A stretch of DNA of 64,000 nt, taken from positions 17,548,230-17,612,229 of the forward strand of contig OZ025207.1 of NCBI GenBank assembly GCA_964019055.1. Direction: 5' to 3'. The notes beneath the pieces were generated by a model. It searched no databases and was not told the DNA's origin. It saw only the letters and a program-made list of their open reading frames with translations. Origin of the DNA: Anthopleura xanthogrammica. Lineage: Eukaryota > Cnidaria > Anthozoa > Actiniaria > Actiniidae. The position numbers and the translations under genes are program-made. This document shows, one piece after another, positions 23,151-33,484 of the stretch; the first letter of the stretch is position 1, and each line of letters opens with the position of its first letter.

Positions 23151-23762
23151 AATCAATATTAACTTTACTTCAAACCCAGGACTTTTCTAGGACTTTAAAA
23201 TAAAAAATAATGAGTTTTCCTCAGTGTTTTTAACATGCGAAACTGCAGAATTTCTTGACGTGCAAATGCACCGAAAGCAGAGTTTGTCACGCCGTTTCTA
23301 ATGCTGTGTAACGCTTGTCACGCACTTAGTATCAGATTGATCCAAATAAAATTCTTCAAAAATTCGTATCTCTTTCAAACGTCTGGTTACCCCATCTTTT
23401 TAGTGATGCTACCCATAATTTGAAAACAAAATTGTTTCTGTAAATATTTCCTTGAAAAATAATTGGAACAAAGCATTCATTTCTGCAATCATGTTGAGAG
23501 GGTTCAAGGTACAAGAGTGCGGATTTTGACTTGAAACTTGATAATCATTGTATTTTTGCGATATCAATGGCATTTATTTTTTGATTGCAAGAAAAATCAC
23601 TTTGTTTATCATTAATAAACGTTTTTTAGCGGAAAACGAAAAATAAATAGAAGGTCGATTCTTTAAATAACTGTCTGCCTTGAACGAGCACAACCATGTT
23701 AACAGCACATTTTTTTATGAATTGGTACTGATATTCCCGTCGAATTATCTCTCTCAGAGGCT
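23151..23762. other. Non-coding, no gene recognised
   Basis: AT-rich sequence. The minus frame 23626-23811 overlaps the MITE edge and is not supported. Confidence 0.5.
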
Positions 23763-23950
23763 GGTCATAAAGTAAAGGGGGTGGGCCGGCAAAAACAGGG
23801 GTTGGCCACATAATTTTGAGCTCCTTGAAAGGGGTGGGCTATTTATAAAATGGAACATCTAACATCTATGCAATTCTGCTTATGCAATTGGGCCTGCATA
23901 AAATATGCTTATTCAATTATTGTTTTGCCGACCCCCCTTACTTTATGACC
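23763..23950. mobile_element. Short MITE
   Basis: A 188-bp unit whose ends read GGTCATAAAGTAA(A)GGGGG...GCCGGCAAAA and the inverse TTTTGCCGACCCCCC...TTACTTTATGACC. TIRs are about 30 bp with a few differences. No ORF. Target duplication not clear. Confidence 0.65.
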
Positions 23951-26205
23951 AAGCTCTTAGATGCCTGATGACCCCTAACGTTTATTATTAAAGCATATTT
24001 TGTAAGCCCTTTGACAATATGAGATAATTAATATAATTATTTTAAAATAAAATTGATTTCCGATTAGTAGGCACCGTCCTTAAAACAAATCGTGTAGTAA
24101 GATTTTCATTACTAATATAGTCCAGTCTTTTACAGTACGTATACGATCTTTCGACATCTTATTCATGTAGGCCTTTTTGGGCTAAATGAATGGCATCTAG
24201 GAACAAATGCCTTCTTCGATTGCTCTGAGACTTTTATCCACTTGGGAGTCCTGTAATATCGGTAACGGACCCCAAATTGTTCCTATTTTTTTCCTATTTT
24301 TCCAACTGATTCCTATTTACTCCTCTATTTTTCCTTTTTTCTAACTCCTAGATAGTTCGAAAGAGAAAAAATAAATCTAATTAAAAATACAAATGGTAAT
24401 GCTGTTTTCCTGTTTTATTTTTTAATAATATTTCCTTTTCAACAAACAAATTGGGAACGCATTCATTATCAGTAGAGTTTTCAGCATCATACAGAAGTCA
24501 GGTGGCTTAGTTTAGCTTGCTGCTTTGCTCGCAATGTATTTAGAACGAAGAAAATATATCTGTATAAGATTATGTAGCTTTCAGAAAGACATGGAAAATA
24601 TGCTAGAACGGTTCCAAAATTAAAAGAACATGCTACAAGAGAGTTGCAGCCGTTGCAGTTATGAAGAAAAGAAAAAAACAAAAGTACAATTGGAATTTGT
24701 TGTGAATGTTTCGCCTTAATTTTAAAAATTCATTTGCATGTTTCAGAAGGGTTCCCTACAAGTGTATATTTTGAATGATAAATTTCGTGTAGTGGTGTAC
24801 CTTTACCTCATTGGAATATACAGAACGAAGCCTATGAAAACGAATTTGGACGATCAATTCATTTGCAGTGCAAAGAATCAGTTTTCCAATCTGATATTGC
24901 AATTGGATATGTAACTAGGAGGTGGTTATCACAAATAAAGCAAGAACGATTCAGAAGGTTGTACAAAACATCAGTTACCCACTTACAGTCTCTCCGCCCC
25001 CTTCACTCTCAAATGTTCAATTGAAAGCATTAGGAAGGGCAAGTGCCATTATGGCAAGCACAGGACTCAGGCAAGGAAATTGCAAGGACATCCTCTGGAT
25101 GTCAATCTCGTACACAATGAGTGGCGGTCTACTCTATGGATAAAGATGTTACACTTTTAGAAACAGAACACTACTTTGAACACTTTTGGAGAGTGTTACG
25201 TGGTCTGCTCATGGTACCCCTAGATTTTCTGTTCTTCCAAAAGTATTTCAAGGCAGGAATTATATACTTGCAAACATGAATGTTGAATCAGAAAAGATTC
25301 TCTGTGATTGGGCACTAGGTAACTAAAAATGCTAACTTCGAAGAGCAAGGACCATGATATAGGTCTCAAGGCTGTGAAAGGTGTAAAATTCTTTGATCCT
25401 TTACATCTCACAAAGCTAAGAAAGTCCACCATCAAATGCTCTGAGATGTGCTGTAAGATCTGCTCAAATATGAATTACAGGCTGGAAATATGAATTACAG
25501 ACTGGAAGAAGAACAGGTTCAAGATACAATAAAAGCTGACAAAGTGAAAGTAAGTGAGAAGAAAGATAGAGTATGAGGAAAAGCTGAGTCAGGAGACTAA
25601 GTCACTGAGAGAAATGAAAAAAGAGTCTGAATATAGGAGCACAAAGCAATGAGTGAAATGAAAACTGCTGATGAGTTGTTGGCGGATGGCACAGGTACAA
25701 AATGCATTTTCTTCCAGTTGCCTCAGTAAAGTAACACCAGTGATGTAGTATGCCCCATGATCAAAACAGGAAAGTCAAATCAGAAAAACGCAAAGAGAAA
25801 ACTAAGAGCAGTAAGGGAGGAACCGAGGAAAGTTAACATAAAGAATAAGAAGTGGCTGGAAACAGTATTGCCAGATTCTACCTTCGCTTTATTATCCAAA
25901 AAGAAGAAAACATGTTAAACTCTTAAGTTTTTAACTTTTAAAAAAGTTAGACAAAAAAAAGTATTTTCAAGTAAAGCCTTTTTATATTTTGTGTGTGTGT
26001 GTTCTATGGCCTGTTAGTCGGTATGTATAGTCTTTAAATTTGAAGATCCAGAAGATATCTATGAAATATATGTAGTTGCAGCTGAAATACTATCAATGTA
26101 TTTATTCATATAAGCAAAATGTATTAAAGAGTCTTGTGTCACAAAACTAATAGCCAAATTAACATTTGTTTGACGTTATAGCCGTTAAAAGGATGTCTCA
26201 GACAT
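23951..26205. other. Intergenic, possible coding relic
   Basis: T-rich TTCCTATTTTT-type stretches occur at about 24280-24340 and again at 26255-26310, flanking about 2 kb. Between them, short plus-strand frames (for example 24922-25143 and a stop-interrupted stretch around 25240-25460) have gene-like composition but no family I recognise. Possibly a decayed element bounded by the T-rich repeats. Confidence 0.35.
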
Positions 26206-26249
26206 TCAATTTACTGCTATTGGGGATTCAATTTACTGCTATTGGGGAT
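26206..26249 (+). repeat. Two-copy 22-bp tandem duplication
   Basis: The unit TCAATTTACTGCTATTGGGG+AT occurs twice without mismatch (26206-26227, 26228-26249). Confidence 0.9.
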
Positions 26250-26734
26250 TCTATTTTTTCCTATTTATCAATTTTTTTCCTATTTTCCCCATTCAGATTT
26301 TCCTATTATTTTTTGCTGGACTACCGCTTGACACCCTGCTATTGTTAATTTGCTTTAAAAAGAATTGAATTTCATGAGAATTTCCCAAGTATTGAAGAGC
26401 ATTTAAAAAAACAATAAAGAAGTAGAGTGATCGGCATCTCCAATAAGGGAGGAGTTTATAAATACTACATTTAATTAATTTACTGCTGGACCATCGGTTG
26501 CAGAATAAAGCAGGCAAACGTTCATGATCATAAACTCCGTCATTTTGGTCGACTAACCAAGACTCTTCCGATTCAGAAAGACCAGGGAGCTTCTTCTTTC
26601 ACATTTGGTGTGCTGGTGTGCAAGGGCTGCATGTGCGTTTGCCACGCGGCTATCATGTCACACAGTTCAATTTTAGACTCATTTAATACCAATTTCAAAT
26701 CGTAATTTAGCAGAACTGCTACAAAAGCACCAAC

Positions 26735-26987
26735 CACAAAACACCAACATCGTACTTGTGAGTATTACAAGCAGAACTATGACTGCCCCATCCACCGTGA
26801 GGACAGCTTTGAAGTGAATTTTCTGTCCCTGTACATTTCATGTCGTTCAGCCAGACAGGACCCTTTCCTGTTAGATAACGCAAATACCATACCATTTTGG
26901 CAAACCCAAGCTGGCGGCATGCAGCTTTAGCTTCCTCTGCAGCCCAGTAATCATTGCACACTGTTCCCCATTGACTATTGTGGTAGA
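26735..26987 (-). CDS. SRCR core exon (253 bases)
   Basis: Acceptor GTCACAG, then TC TAC CAC..., encoding [43 protein letters not shown] and YDVGV. It ends TTTTGTG|GTTGG, so the last cysteine codon would be split in phase 2. The length is 253 bases, exactly as in the exons at 39876 and 60025. The frame is intact. The first SRCR strand (I-R-L-V) is not next to it. I cannot tell whether it is spliced into a gene; neighbours on this strand are the SRCR exons at 28.7 kb and 15.5 kb. Confidence 0.7.
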
Positions 26988-27628
26988 CTGTGACATCCTT
27001 TTAATAAGATTTGTTTTGAGTAAAGCAATTTATATTCAGCCATAAAGCCATTTTAAATTAAAAAGAATCATGAGAAATGTTTCCTTCATGCATATCTCGG
27101 TAATAAAAATGTTAAAAATGTCTGTAACCTTGTACTGAATCAACAGGAAGTGAATAGTTGAATGGTTATTAATAATAACAATAATGAAAATAATGTAAGA
27201 TATGACGTTCCAAAGTTTGAATAAACGATAATAATAATAATTTTTTTAAATAATAATAACTTTATTTTATACTGCAATCTTTACGTGTTTAACTATCATA
27301 CAATGTTGTAAAAATATATAGCATCGTGAAATGAATATCGAAATATATTTATGTATAGAATTTAAAAAAGGAAAAAATTATATAGAAAAGAAAAAAATAT
27401 ACATTTACTTCAAAAAAGAAAAGATAAAATACGAATAAAAAAACATATGGCACTATGTACTGTTTGAACATCAATGTCAATGTTTTTAATGTCACATGGG
27501 GCTCTTTTTATTGTTCTTGATCCTCGTAGACACACCAGAGCAGATCTGATTAAAGAAAACAATGTTTTTGCTCTTATTAAGGATATTGTTCTTACGTATT
27601 GCTCCCTTTTCTTGTTGGCAATAAACTG
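26988..27628. other. Non-coding with (AAT)n stretch
   Basis: Contains short (ATA/AAT)n runs at 27170-27260, probably a LINE tail on the minus strand. No ORF of note. Confidence 0.45.
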
Positions 27629-27786
27629 ATTTAGGATCAGGACGCAAACGATGTCGACGTCCTCAACAGGACGACATTTGCAGCATTTCCACGTGTTGAG
27701 GACGCCAACGTCATTGAGGACGGCGCGTGCATGAAAAAAATGCGCTCGCGCCATCGTATTTGACGTTCACGTCCTGATGCTGAATT
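27629..27786. mobile_element. Short TIR element (possible MITE)
   Basis: The left end ATCAGGACGCAAACG and the right end CGTTCACGTCCTGAT are imperfect inverted copies about 158 bp apart, and internal GACGTCCTC/GAGGACG repeats are also inverted. No coding capacity. Confidence 0.5.
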
Positions 27787-28745
27787 AGTGTAATAAGCTC
27801 TGCAAGTCGGCTGTGGTACCTTTGAAATTCCTTTCCCATACTGCCAGTTGTTGTGAGAACCAATGGGGTGAATGTACCCGGTTCTACTTCAATGAAAATC
27901 TGTTGATCTTCAAGGTCTTGATAAGAATCTGCATTTGGTTGGGAAACCTTACGTCAAAAAAGGCAGAACATTGTCTCTCCCATAATCCACGTGCATGGAT
28001 ATGATGTCCAATCTCGCTTCCTAGCCCCATTGGATAATTTAAGACAATCAAATCAATGAACATGGTATTTTTATTCTAAATCCCTAGAATAGTACATGAA
28101 GCCCTTGAATTAAAATAACAAATAGGGGTAAACGCACTTATAAACGAGCTATAAGCGAATAATTTCCAATATTTATTCAAAAACAACACAATTCCTGTGG
28201 CAGCGGAACTGCTCTTACGTGTATAAATATATAATTTAGCAACGAAGAAGAGCAGGTTCGTCATACTAGGCTGTGGGTCCAGTTCTTCCAAAACATCATT
28301 GATTGTCGTATTCTTTTACATTGTTCAAAGTAAAGTTAAAGTATTTCAATAAATGCACAAACTTTGACCGATAATTGTATATACCATGTCTGAAGTAATT
28401 ACAGAGGAAAGGGGAATTATGATAAAAAGATCAGTAATTTTAGAAGACGATTCAGTTCGTTTTGGCTTCTTAATGGCAATGAGTATATCAAGAGTACCTA
28501 GAATTCTTTTTAATAAAAACTAATTAGACTTCTCTCTTCTTTATCCCTTTACCATCTTTTCAGAGTTAAAATATTAGAACATCCCCATATTCGTCCTTTG
28601 CAACTATCTAGTTTACGAGTAATTCATTTGTAAGCAGCATTTTTTATCATTTATAAGCGCCATTCATATATGCATATAGAAATATAAAATTATGACAATT
28701 TCTTCCCAGATGTTCTTTCAAACGCAACTTTAAAATGGCCAGGTA
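27787..28745. other. Non-coding, no gene recognised
   Basis: No domain recognised in either strand; only short chance frames. Confidence 0.5.
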
Positions 28746-29059
28746 TTAGCTGGACACACCAGCATCTTCAGTGTGAATGCCGCAGTTATGAACTCCCCAT
28801 CCATTGTGACTACAATCCTGAAGTGAGGCCTCTGTACCTGTACATGCCATGTTGTCCAGCCAGACTGGTCCCGCCCCTCGTCCATAGCCCCAAAGTCCTA
28901 CAGCTTTGGCAAAACCGAGTTGTCTACATGCAACTTTGGCGTCATTGAATTCCCAGTCATCATCACAGACCGTTCCCCATTGACCATTATGGTAGACCTT
29001 GAAAACTCCACCTACACCTTTTAGTGCATCCCAATCACACGCCCGAAATATTTTATTTG
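28746..29059 (-). CDS. SRCR domain exon, last cysteine lost
   Basis: After an acceptor GCGACAG (exon from 29059, phase 1) the frame gives a divergent first strand, then [58 protein letters not shown] and EDAGV. It then reads a serine and TAA where most copies have VVCSG plus a donor. A short deletion at the 3' edge removed the last cysteine and the splice site. Without it the domain would lack one disulphide. The gypsy partial 3' LTR begins 94 bp upstream, in what would be the intron. Probably a recently disabled exon. Confidence 0.7.
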
Positions 29060-29152
29060 CTGTCGCGATGGAGTATGTTTTGGTAGACGTCAATCAGGCG
29101 TTAGGAGATTTTATTTCTAAACTATGTAATTACAATGAACATCCCAAGCTAG

Positions 29153-29209
29153 CATATATACATACTAATTATATAATACAATGATTGATTGATTGTTAAG
29201 GATACTACA
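29153..29209 (-). repeat. Partial 3' LTR of the gypsy element
   Basis: 57 bases identical to the start of the LTR at 38705, preceded by a polypurine tract. Homology ends at 29153. Confidence 0.8.
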
Positions 29210-29226
29210 TCTCTCCCCTTCTTTTC
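29210..29226 (-). other. Polypurine tract (plus-strand primer)
   Basis: GAAAAGAAGGGGAGAGA lies directly before the TGTAG start of the 3' LTR on the minus strand, the usual position of an LTR-retrotransposon PPT. Confidence 0.8.
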
Positions 29227-29437
29227 AAGTGTCTCAGTAACTTGTCTCATGGGTGCTGTCCATATACATACTCTTTATCATAATCAGTCTTTTATACTCC
29301 ATATAATCAAGTGTAATTAATTCTCCCAACCCATATAGAACATAAAGAAGCAACACCAGTTTGTGGGATAATGGGGCTTTGGGGTTGAAGCATTCCATCC
29401 GAACTCACATCAGGCATACTGGTCAGTGGCATGGCAA

Positions 29438-29528
29438 AGAGAGGTCATAATCCTCTCTCAATCTAAGGGTCATAATCCCTTAGGCCGCCGAGGGGTCGTA
29501 ATCCCCTCCTGGGGGTCATAATCCCCCA
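29438..29528. other. Four tandem hairpins with a common TCRTAAT loop
   Basis: AGAGAGG-TCATAAT-CCTCTCT (29438-29458), CTAAGGG-TCATAAT-CCCTTAG (29463-29483), GAGGGG-TCGTAAT-CCCCTC (29490-29508) and TGGGGG-TCATAAT-CCCCCA (29510-29528). Every stem pairs perfectly although the stem sequences differ, and the 7-base loop is constant except for one A/G. The array lies in the 3' non-coding part of the DIRS element, downstream of the recombinase stop. It could be an RNA structure for packaging, export or priming, or a set of recombinase-site-like palindromes. Confidence 0.85.
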
Positions 29529-29725
29529 AATGGGCCTCTAGTTTCCATGGTAACAACAAGCCAACCACCGGCTAAACAGTTCACCATGGGTCTATGGGGC
29601 AAAGAGTGACCAGTATGGGAACACTTAACCCCAAAAATGCACAGCGTGCATTCCCCATAGACTCCTAGATCCCAAGGCTACCTCGAAAGGGCATTCTGGT
29701 GACATGATATATCTAATTTTAATGG

Positions 29726-30709
29726 TTAGCGCTTTAAATGTTTTACTAGTTGCTCCGAAACGCTAGATAACGTTGACTGGGGACATCGAATGTAACGCTC
29801 ATAACAGTCAGAAGACCACCTTCCAAGGGTCTTCACTAACCAGGGGGGGAGACCAACCGAGGCTGCAGTCGTCGCTGCACCAATTCTATAACTGTGACCC
29901 GCGTAATGGGATGCTCGAATTCCCAAAAAGGAAAGAAGTTGTCGAGTCTCGTTGGTTAAGGCCGTCTTAGTTAAGGGGGTCCCAGATGCGTATCGAAAAA
30001 GGGGGGCTACTGTATTTCCCCTTACTGAGAGATATGTTTTCATAGCCTGTAACGGACAAATATCTTGATATGTCTTTCCTATACAAATCGTATGCCCTAC
30101 TCGAAAGGGGTCGGTTTTAGAGATTTTGAGTTTGATTGACATTGAAGTAGGAGTGTTGGAGGATGGATAGAAAGTAACATCAAGTGGTGTTAGATGAGTG
30201 TCAGGGCAGAACTGTGAATTACATGTGAGCTCCCCGAGGCGGAGAAAACCAAAAAATGCTAGGGTCATTGCTGACCAGATCATGAGAGAGTCGTAATTAT
30301 TGGTGTGCTTGATAGCAAGGAGAGAGTAGAATATATTAAGGTGACTAACTGTGATGGGTAGGCGAGTTCGAGTGGAACACCCTTGAGATCGCTTTATACC
30401 TTGGCAAACCAGATGAAGGCGATGGAATTTTTTAAGATCAAGTTCATATCCACACCTGATGTGTAGGTGTCGTACTGCTGATAGATAACCTTTGATGGAG
30501 GAGTATTTAATTGATCTGGCTAAATATGCGACATATTGGATTAGAGATTCTTCATTGGTAGGCAGTAGCTGAGTATTGGGGGGTCTGTATAAGGAGAAGA
30601 ATTCAAGAAAACGTTTTTCACCTGAGCTATAGGTTTGCTTTGTAGAAGCTGCTACAGAAAGGGTGAGGTAATGTTGTATATCTGTCGCTAGATCTGCAGG
30701 AGTGTTGAT
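29726..30709 (-). CDS. DIRS tyrosine recombinase
   Basis: The frame is open from inside the RT ORF (about 30709) to the TAA at 29726, about 327 codons. The ATG at 30283 is internal, so the natural start is upstream; it may be reached by reinitiation or frameshift, since RT and YR frames overlap by about 20 bases. N-terminal core-binding helices (YSSGEKRFLEFFSLY; SIKGYLSAVRHLH) precede the catalytic domain with FLRLGEL (first Arg), AGHSYRIGAAT (HxxR), LGRWSSDCYERY (W/H and the Tyr nucleophile). It would integrate the circular cDNA by recombination instead of a DDE integrase. All catalytic residues I expect are present. Confidence 0.9.
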   Translation of the reverse strand: MNTPADLATDIQHYLTLSVAASTKQTYSSGEKRFLEFFSLYRPPNTQLLPTNEESLIQYVAYLARSIKYSSIKGYLSAVRHLHIRCGYELDLKKFHRLHLVCQGIKRSQGCSTRTRLPITVSHLNIFYSLLAIKHTNNYDSLMIWSAMTLAFFGFLRLGELTCNSQFCPDTHLTPLDVTFYPSSNTPTSMSIKLKISKTDPFRVGHTICIGKTYQDICPLQAMKTYLSVRGNTVAPLFRYASGTPLTKTALTNETRQLLSFLGIRASHYAGHSYRIGAATTAASVGLPPWLVKTLGRWSSDCYERYIRCPQSTLSSVSEQLVKHLKR

Positions 30710-32559
30710 GGCACAGGGCAGGGAGCTAGGTCGGCGTAAGGTGCCAGTTCTCGGAAGCGATCCATCTGAAAGCGAGAGAAAGAGTCAGCGATTTCGTTTC
30801 TTTTTCCCTCAATGTGCTGAGTCCTTACATAGAAATTAAACTTTAACGTCAGAAGCGTAAGGTGACGGACTAGGTCCATGACTCGCGGCACGTGGGACCG
30901 CTTGGAATTCACAATGTTGACAACAGACTGGTTGTCACAGAAAAACAAGATGCGCTTATTAGAGAAAACGCTGGCCCACAATTGGCAGGCGACTACTAGA
31001 GCATACAGTTCCTGCCAGGCAATAGAGATGTCAGGATGCTCTAGCCGCTGATGAGATTGCCAAGTGCCTTGGAACCATTGAGAGCCAAAAATTCCCCCAA
31101 AACCTATCGAGCCCGAGGCATCCGTGTAAAGAGATAGGGTAGCGGAAGTGGTCCACGAGGAGGACAGGAAAAAATTAGAACCGTTCCAGTCTGTGATAAA
31201 TGTCTCCCACATTGCGAGATCTTTGAAAAAACCTTTGTTTAATTTAATGTGGTGGTTTGCAGACGAAACATTGCGGGTGAGTTGTATCATACGCTGCAAA
31301 AAAGCTCGGCCTGGTGGAACAACCTTGCAAGCAAAGTTAAGGGTACCAGTGAGGGACTGTAATTCTTTAAGGGTACAAGACTTCCTCTTTTTAAAAGAAA
31401 CAAAGGCAAGGGAAAGACGCTCTACCTTATCTTGTGGGAGACGAGCTTCCATTCTAGAAGAATCTAACACAATACCCATGAATTCAAGGGATGTGGAAGG
31501 TCCCTGTGTCTTGTGAGGTGCAATGGGAATGCCAAGATTCTTGAAAGCTAAAAGCATACTAGATAAGCTTTGTCGACAGTACAGGTCATGAGGGGGGGAG
31601 GGGGACGGTGGCTCAAGGATAAGAAAATCATCTAAAATGTGACAGACAAAGGATATGCCACAATGATTGAAAAGAATCCACTCTACTGCCTCAGATAGTT
31701 GGTTAAAGATATACGGAGCGCTCCGCAAACCAAAAGGAAGGACCATATCATAGTAATATTGGCCATCCCAATGCATACCGAATAACTCGTAGTCATTAGG
31801 GCTTAGAGGTATATTACGAAAAGCAGAATCGATGTCTGTTTTGGCAAGAAAACAGCCTTGACCTTGTTCTAAAATGCCTGCTATCGCGTTGTCGATAGTT
31901 ATATAATTCAAGCTAAAATCCTCCTTAGGAATAGAATAGTTGATACTACTGTCTCCAGACTTGGGGAAGGAGAGATGAAAAATAGTTCTGAATTTATCAG
32001 AGTGTTTTTTAGGTACAAGGCCGATGGGAGAGACCTGAAAGTTTGGGAAGGGTGGATGTGAAAAGGGGCCCGCCACTCGGCCGAGTGATACTTCCTTGGA
32101 AAGGTTGAATGCAACAATGTCTGGTTGAGCTAAAGCGGTTGGTAGATTTCTCGAAAAGCGAGGTACCCGGGGCCCGGAGAAACCAATATTGGCCCCTTCC
32201 CTAAATGTTTGGCACAGTCTAAAGACAAATAATTGATCTGGATGGTCCAATAGTATTTTTTCCAACTCATCAACGTCAATAGGAGTTGGGAGGGAACCCA
32301 TACCTGTATTTGGAGTTACTGGAGGTGCTAGACTTTGAGCCTCGGTGGTCTGATCGTTCCCTGGCGCTGTCCCCATATCCCCTGCTAATGCGTGGCGAAG
32401 ATTGGCATTCCCAGCCGGGATGGGGTCCCCGACATTTGTTACATTTGTGCTGAAACTCGCATGGGTTCCTATCGCAGTTTCCACTTCGATTATACCTGTG
32501 GCATACACCTCTGTCGCCCCCCCCCCCCCCCCCCCGTGAGGCACTAGTGAGGGGGCCAT
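30688..32559 (-). CDS. DIRS reverse transcriptase-RNase H
   Basis: A 623-codon frame. The first about 95 residues overlap Gag and are probably not ancestral RT. RT follows: SPIGLVPKK, FRTIFHLSFPK, FLAKTDIDSAFRNIPL (first catalytic Asp), LPFGLRSAPYIFNQL, CHILDDFLIL (DD pair), then LEFMGIVLD and a thumb region. RNase H is at about residues 470-600: LYTDASGSIGFG (Asp), WQELYAL (Glu), FFCDNQSVV (Asp), NEIADSFSR (Asp). The RT resembles DIRS/Ngaro-type enzymes. It ends TLLQI-stop inside the recombinase frame. No methyltransferase domain. Frame uninterrupted. Confidence 0.92.
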   Translation of the reverse strand: MAPSLVPHGGGGGGATEVYATGIIEVETAIGTHASFSTNVTNVGDPIPAGNANLRHALAGDMGTAPGNDQTTEAQSLAPPVTPNTGMGSLPTPIDVDELEKILLDHPDQLFVFRLCQTFREGANIGFSGPRVPRFSRNLPTALAQPDIVAFNLSKEVSLGRVAGPFSHPPFPNFQVSPIGLVPKKHSDKFRTIFHLSFPKSGDSSINYSIPKEDFSLNYITIDNAIAGILEQGQGCFLAKTDIDSAFRNIPLSPNDYELFGMHWDGQYYYDMVLPFGLRSAPYIFNQLSEAVEWILFNHCGISFVCHILDDFLILEPPSPSPPHDLYCRQSLSSMLLAFKNLGIPIAPHKTQGPSTSLEFMGIVLDSSRMEARLPQDKVERLSLAFVSFKKRKSCTLKELQSLTGTLNFACKVVPPGRAFLQRMIQLTRNVSSANHHIKLNKGFFKDLAMWETFITDWNGSNFFLSSSWTTSATLSLYTDASGSIGFGGIFGSQWFQGTWQSHQRLEHPDISIAWQELYALVVACQLWASVFSNKRILFFCDNQSVVNIVNSKRSHVPRVMDLVRHLTLLTLKFNFYVRTQHIEGKRNEIADSFSRFQMDRFRELAPYADLAPCPVPSTLLQI

Positions 32560-33484
32560 TGTAAAAAAGAGGGCATTCCTCTTTGAGAGCTAAAGGCGCC
32601 ACAGTAAAAATAGTTAACCATAACTGCTGATCCATTGCGGACCAAACTAGCGACTTGTCTACGCCCGCCTTTTGCCTAAATTTATAGTCGTATATAGCCC
32701 ACCCTAGACCTTTATGAACCCTTGCGGCATACCTAATTAATCTCATATAGCTAAGTAGCTCTTGAGCCCGAAATGGATATTTTAGAGTAAATACACTCAT
32801 ATAAGTAGTGAATGCTGTAGTCCACTGTTCCACATCACTAATGGCAGTATTATTGCGCCGTTTCTTGGTGACTTTGATTACAGAACTATCAAGCGACAAA
32901 GTCAAATTGTCGTCTTCATCGTGGAAGCTCAGGTTTTTTGGTAAAAGTTTATCTAAATCAAAAAACTCACCCGTCTGGATCTCGCGTATGTAGTTTGCGG
33001 GAAGATCTTGGCTAGAAAAAGCCGACGAAGGGAAAGAGGACTCTGTATCCGTGGGGGGAGATGGCGTTTCGATTGAAGTTGAAGTTGAAGTTAGTCGTAA
33101 TTGTTGTTCTGTGGGGTTTTGCGGGGGAAGTACCAAGTTTACGTCCGATATTGCTCTGACCGCGGCACGTGCGGCTTCAGATGCTATCTCTCTGGATGTC
33201 TCCTTCACTGTATCTTTAATAAGGGATTTCACAGCGGCTAGTTGTTCCTCTGTGAAGATGCTGTTTTGGGGGCGTTCCCGTATTCTATCGGTTGAGTCTT
33301 GAGGGTCTTGAATGTCTTGAGAGTCTTGCACATTTTCCAAGCGGCGAATCAATGCCTGACGGTTGCCCGAGGATGGGATCTTACGGGTATGACAAAGTTC
33401 TCGCAGTTGTTTAACCGTCATGGCGGCCAAAGCGTCTCGATCAATGAACATAGCTTGTTGTCTTGGTAGGCTTGTACGCGGCAT
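32276..33484 (-). CDS. DIRS Gag-like protein with SAP and CCCH-type finger
   Basis: 402 codons from ATG 33484. Residues about 20-50 form a SAP-like helix pair (MTVKQLRELCHTRKIPSSG...LIRRL). A Q/D-rich stretch, an acidic middle and a helical central region (AFTTYMSVFTLKYP; LLSYMRLIRYAARVHKGLGW) follow. The C-terminus has glycine codons from the C19 tract, then a zinc motif CHRYNRSGNCDRNPCEFQHKC and CRGPHPGWEC. The domain order fits DIRS ORF1 proteins that coat the RNA. It overlaps RT by 284 bases in a different frame. SAP could bind A/T-rich DNA; that role is inferred. Confidence 0.85.
   Translation of the reverse strand: MPRTSLPRQQAMFIDRDALAAMTVKQLRELCHTRKIPSSGNRQALIRRLENVQDSQDIQDPQDSTDRIRERPQNSIFTEEQLAAVKSLIKDTVKETSREIASEAARAAVRAISDVNLVLPPQNPTEQQLRLTSTSTSIETPSPPTDTESSFPSSAFSSQDLPANYIREIQTGEFFDLDKLLPKNLSFHDEDDNLTLSLDSSVIKVTKKRRNNTAISDVEQWTTAFTTYMSVFTLKYPFRAQELLSYMRLIRYAARVHKGLGWAIYDYKFRQKAGVDKSLVWSAMDQQLWLTIFTVAPLALKEECPLFYNGPLTSASRGGGGGGDRGVCHRYNRSGNCDRNPCEFQHKCNKCRGPHPGWECQSSPRISRGYGDSARERSDHRGSKSSTSSNSKYRYGFPPNSY
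32517..32535. repeat. C19/G19 homopolymer in the Gag-RT overlap
   Basis: Nineteen consecutive C on the plus strand (G on the coding strand). Both overlapping frames read it as glycines. A change of one base would join the upstream part of Gag to the RT frame, so it is a possible slippage site, or a place where the assembly length may be wrong. Confidence 0.9.

Noticed and set aside
29438..29528. Repeat array considered as CRISPR
   Set aside because: Units are about 20 bp palindromes without unique spacers, in a eukaryotic retrotransposon; hairpin array fits better.
31148..31516. 122-codon plus-strand ORF
   Set aside because: Antisense shadow of the DIRS RT-RNase H frame.
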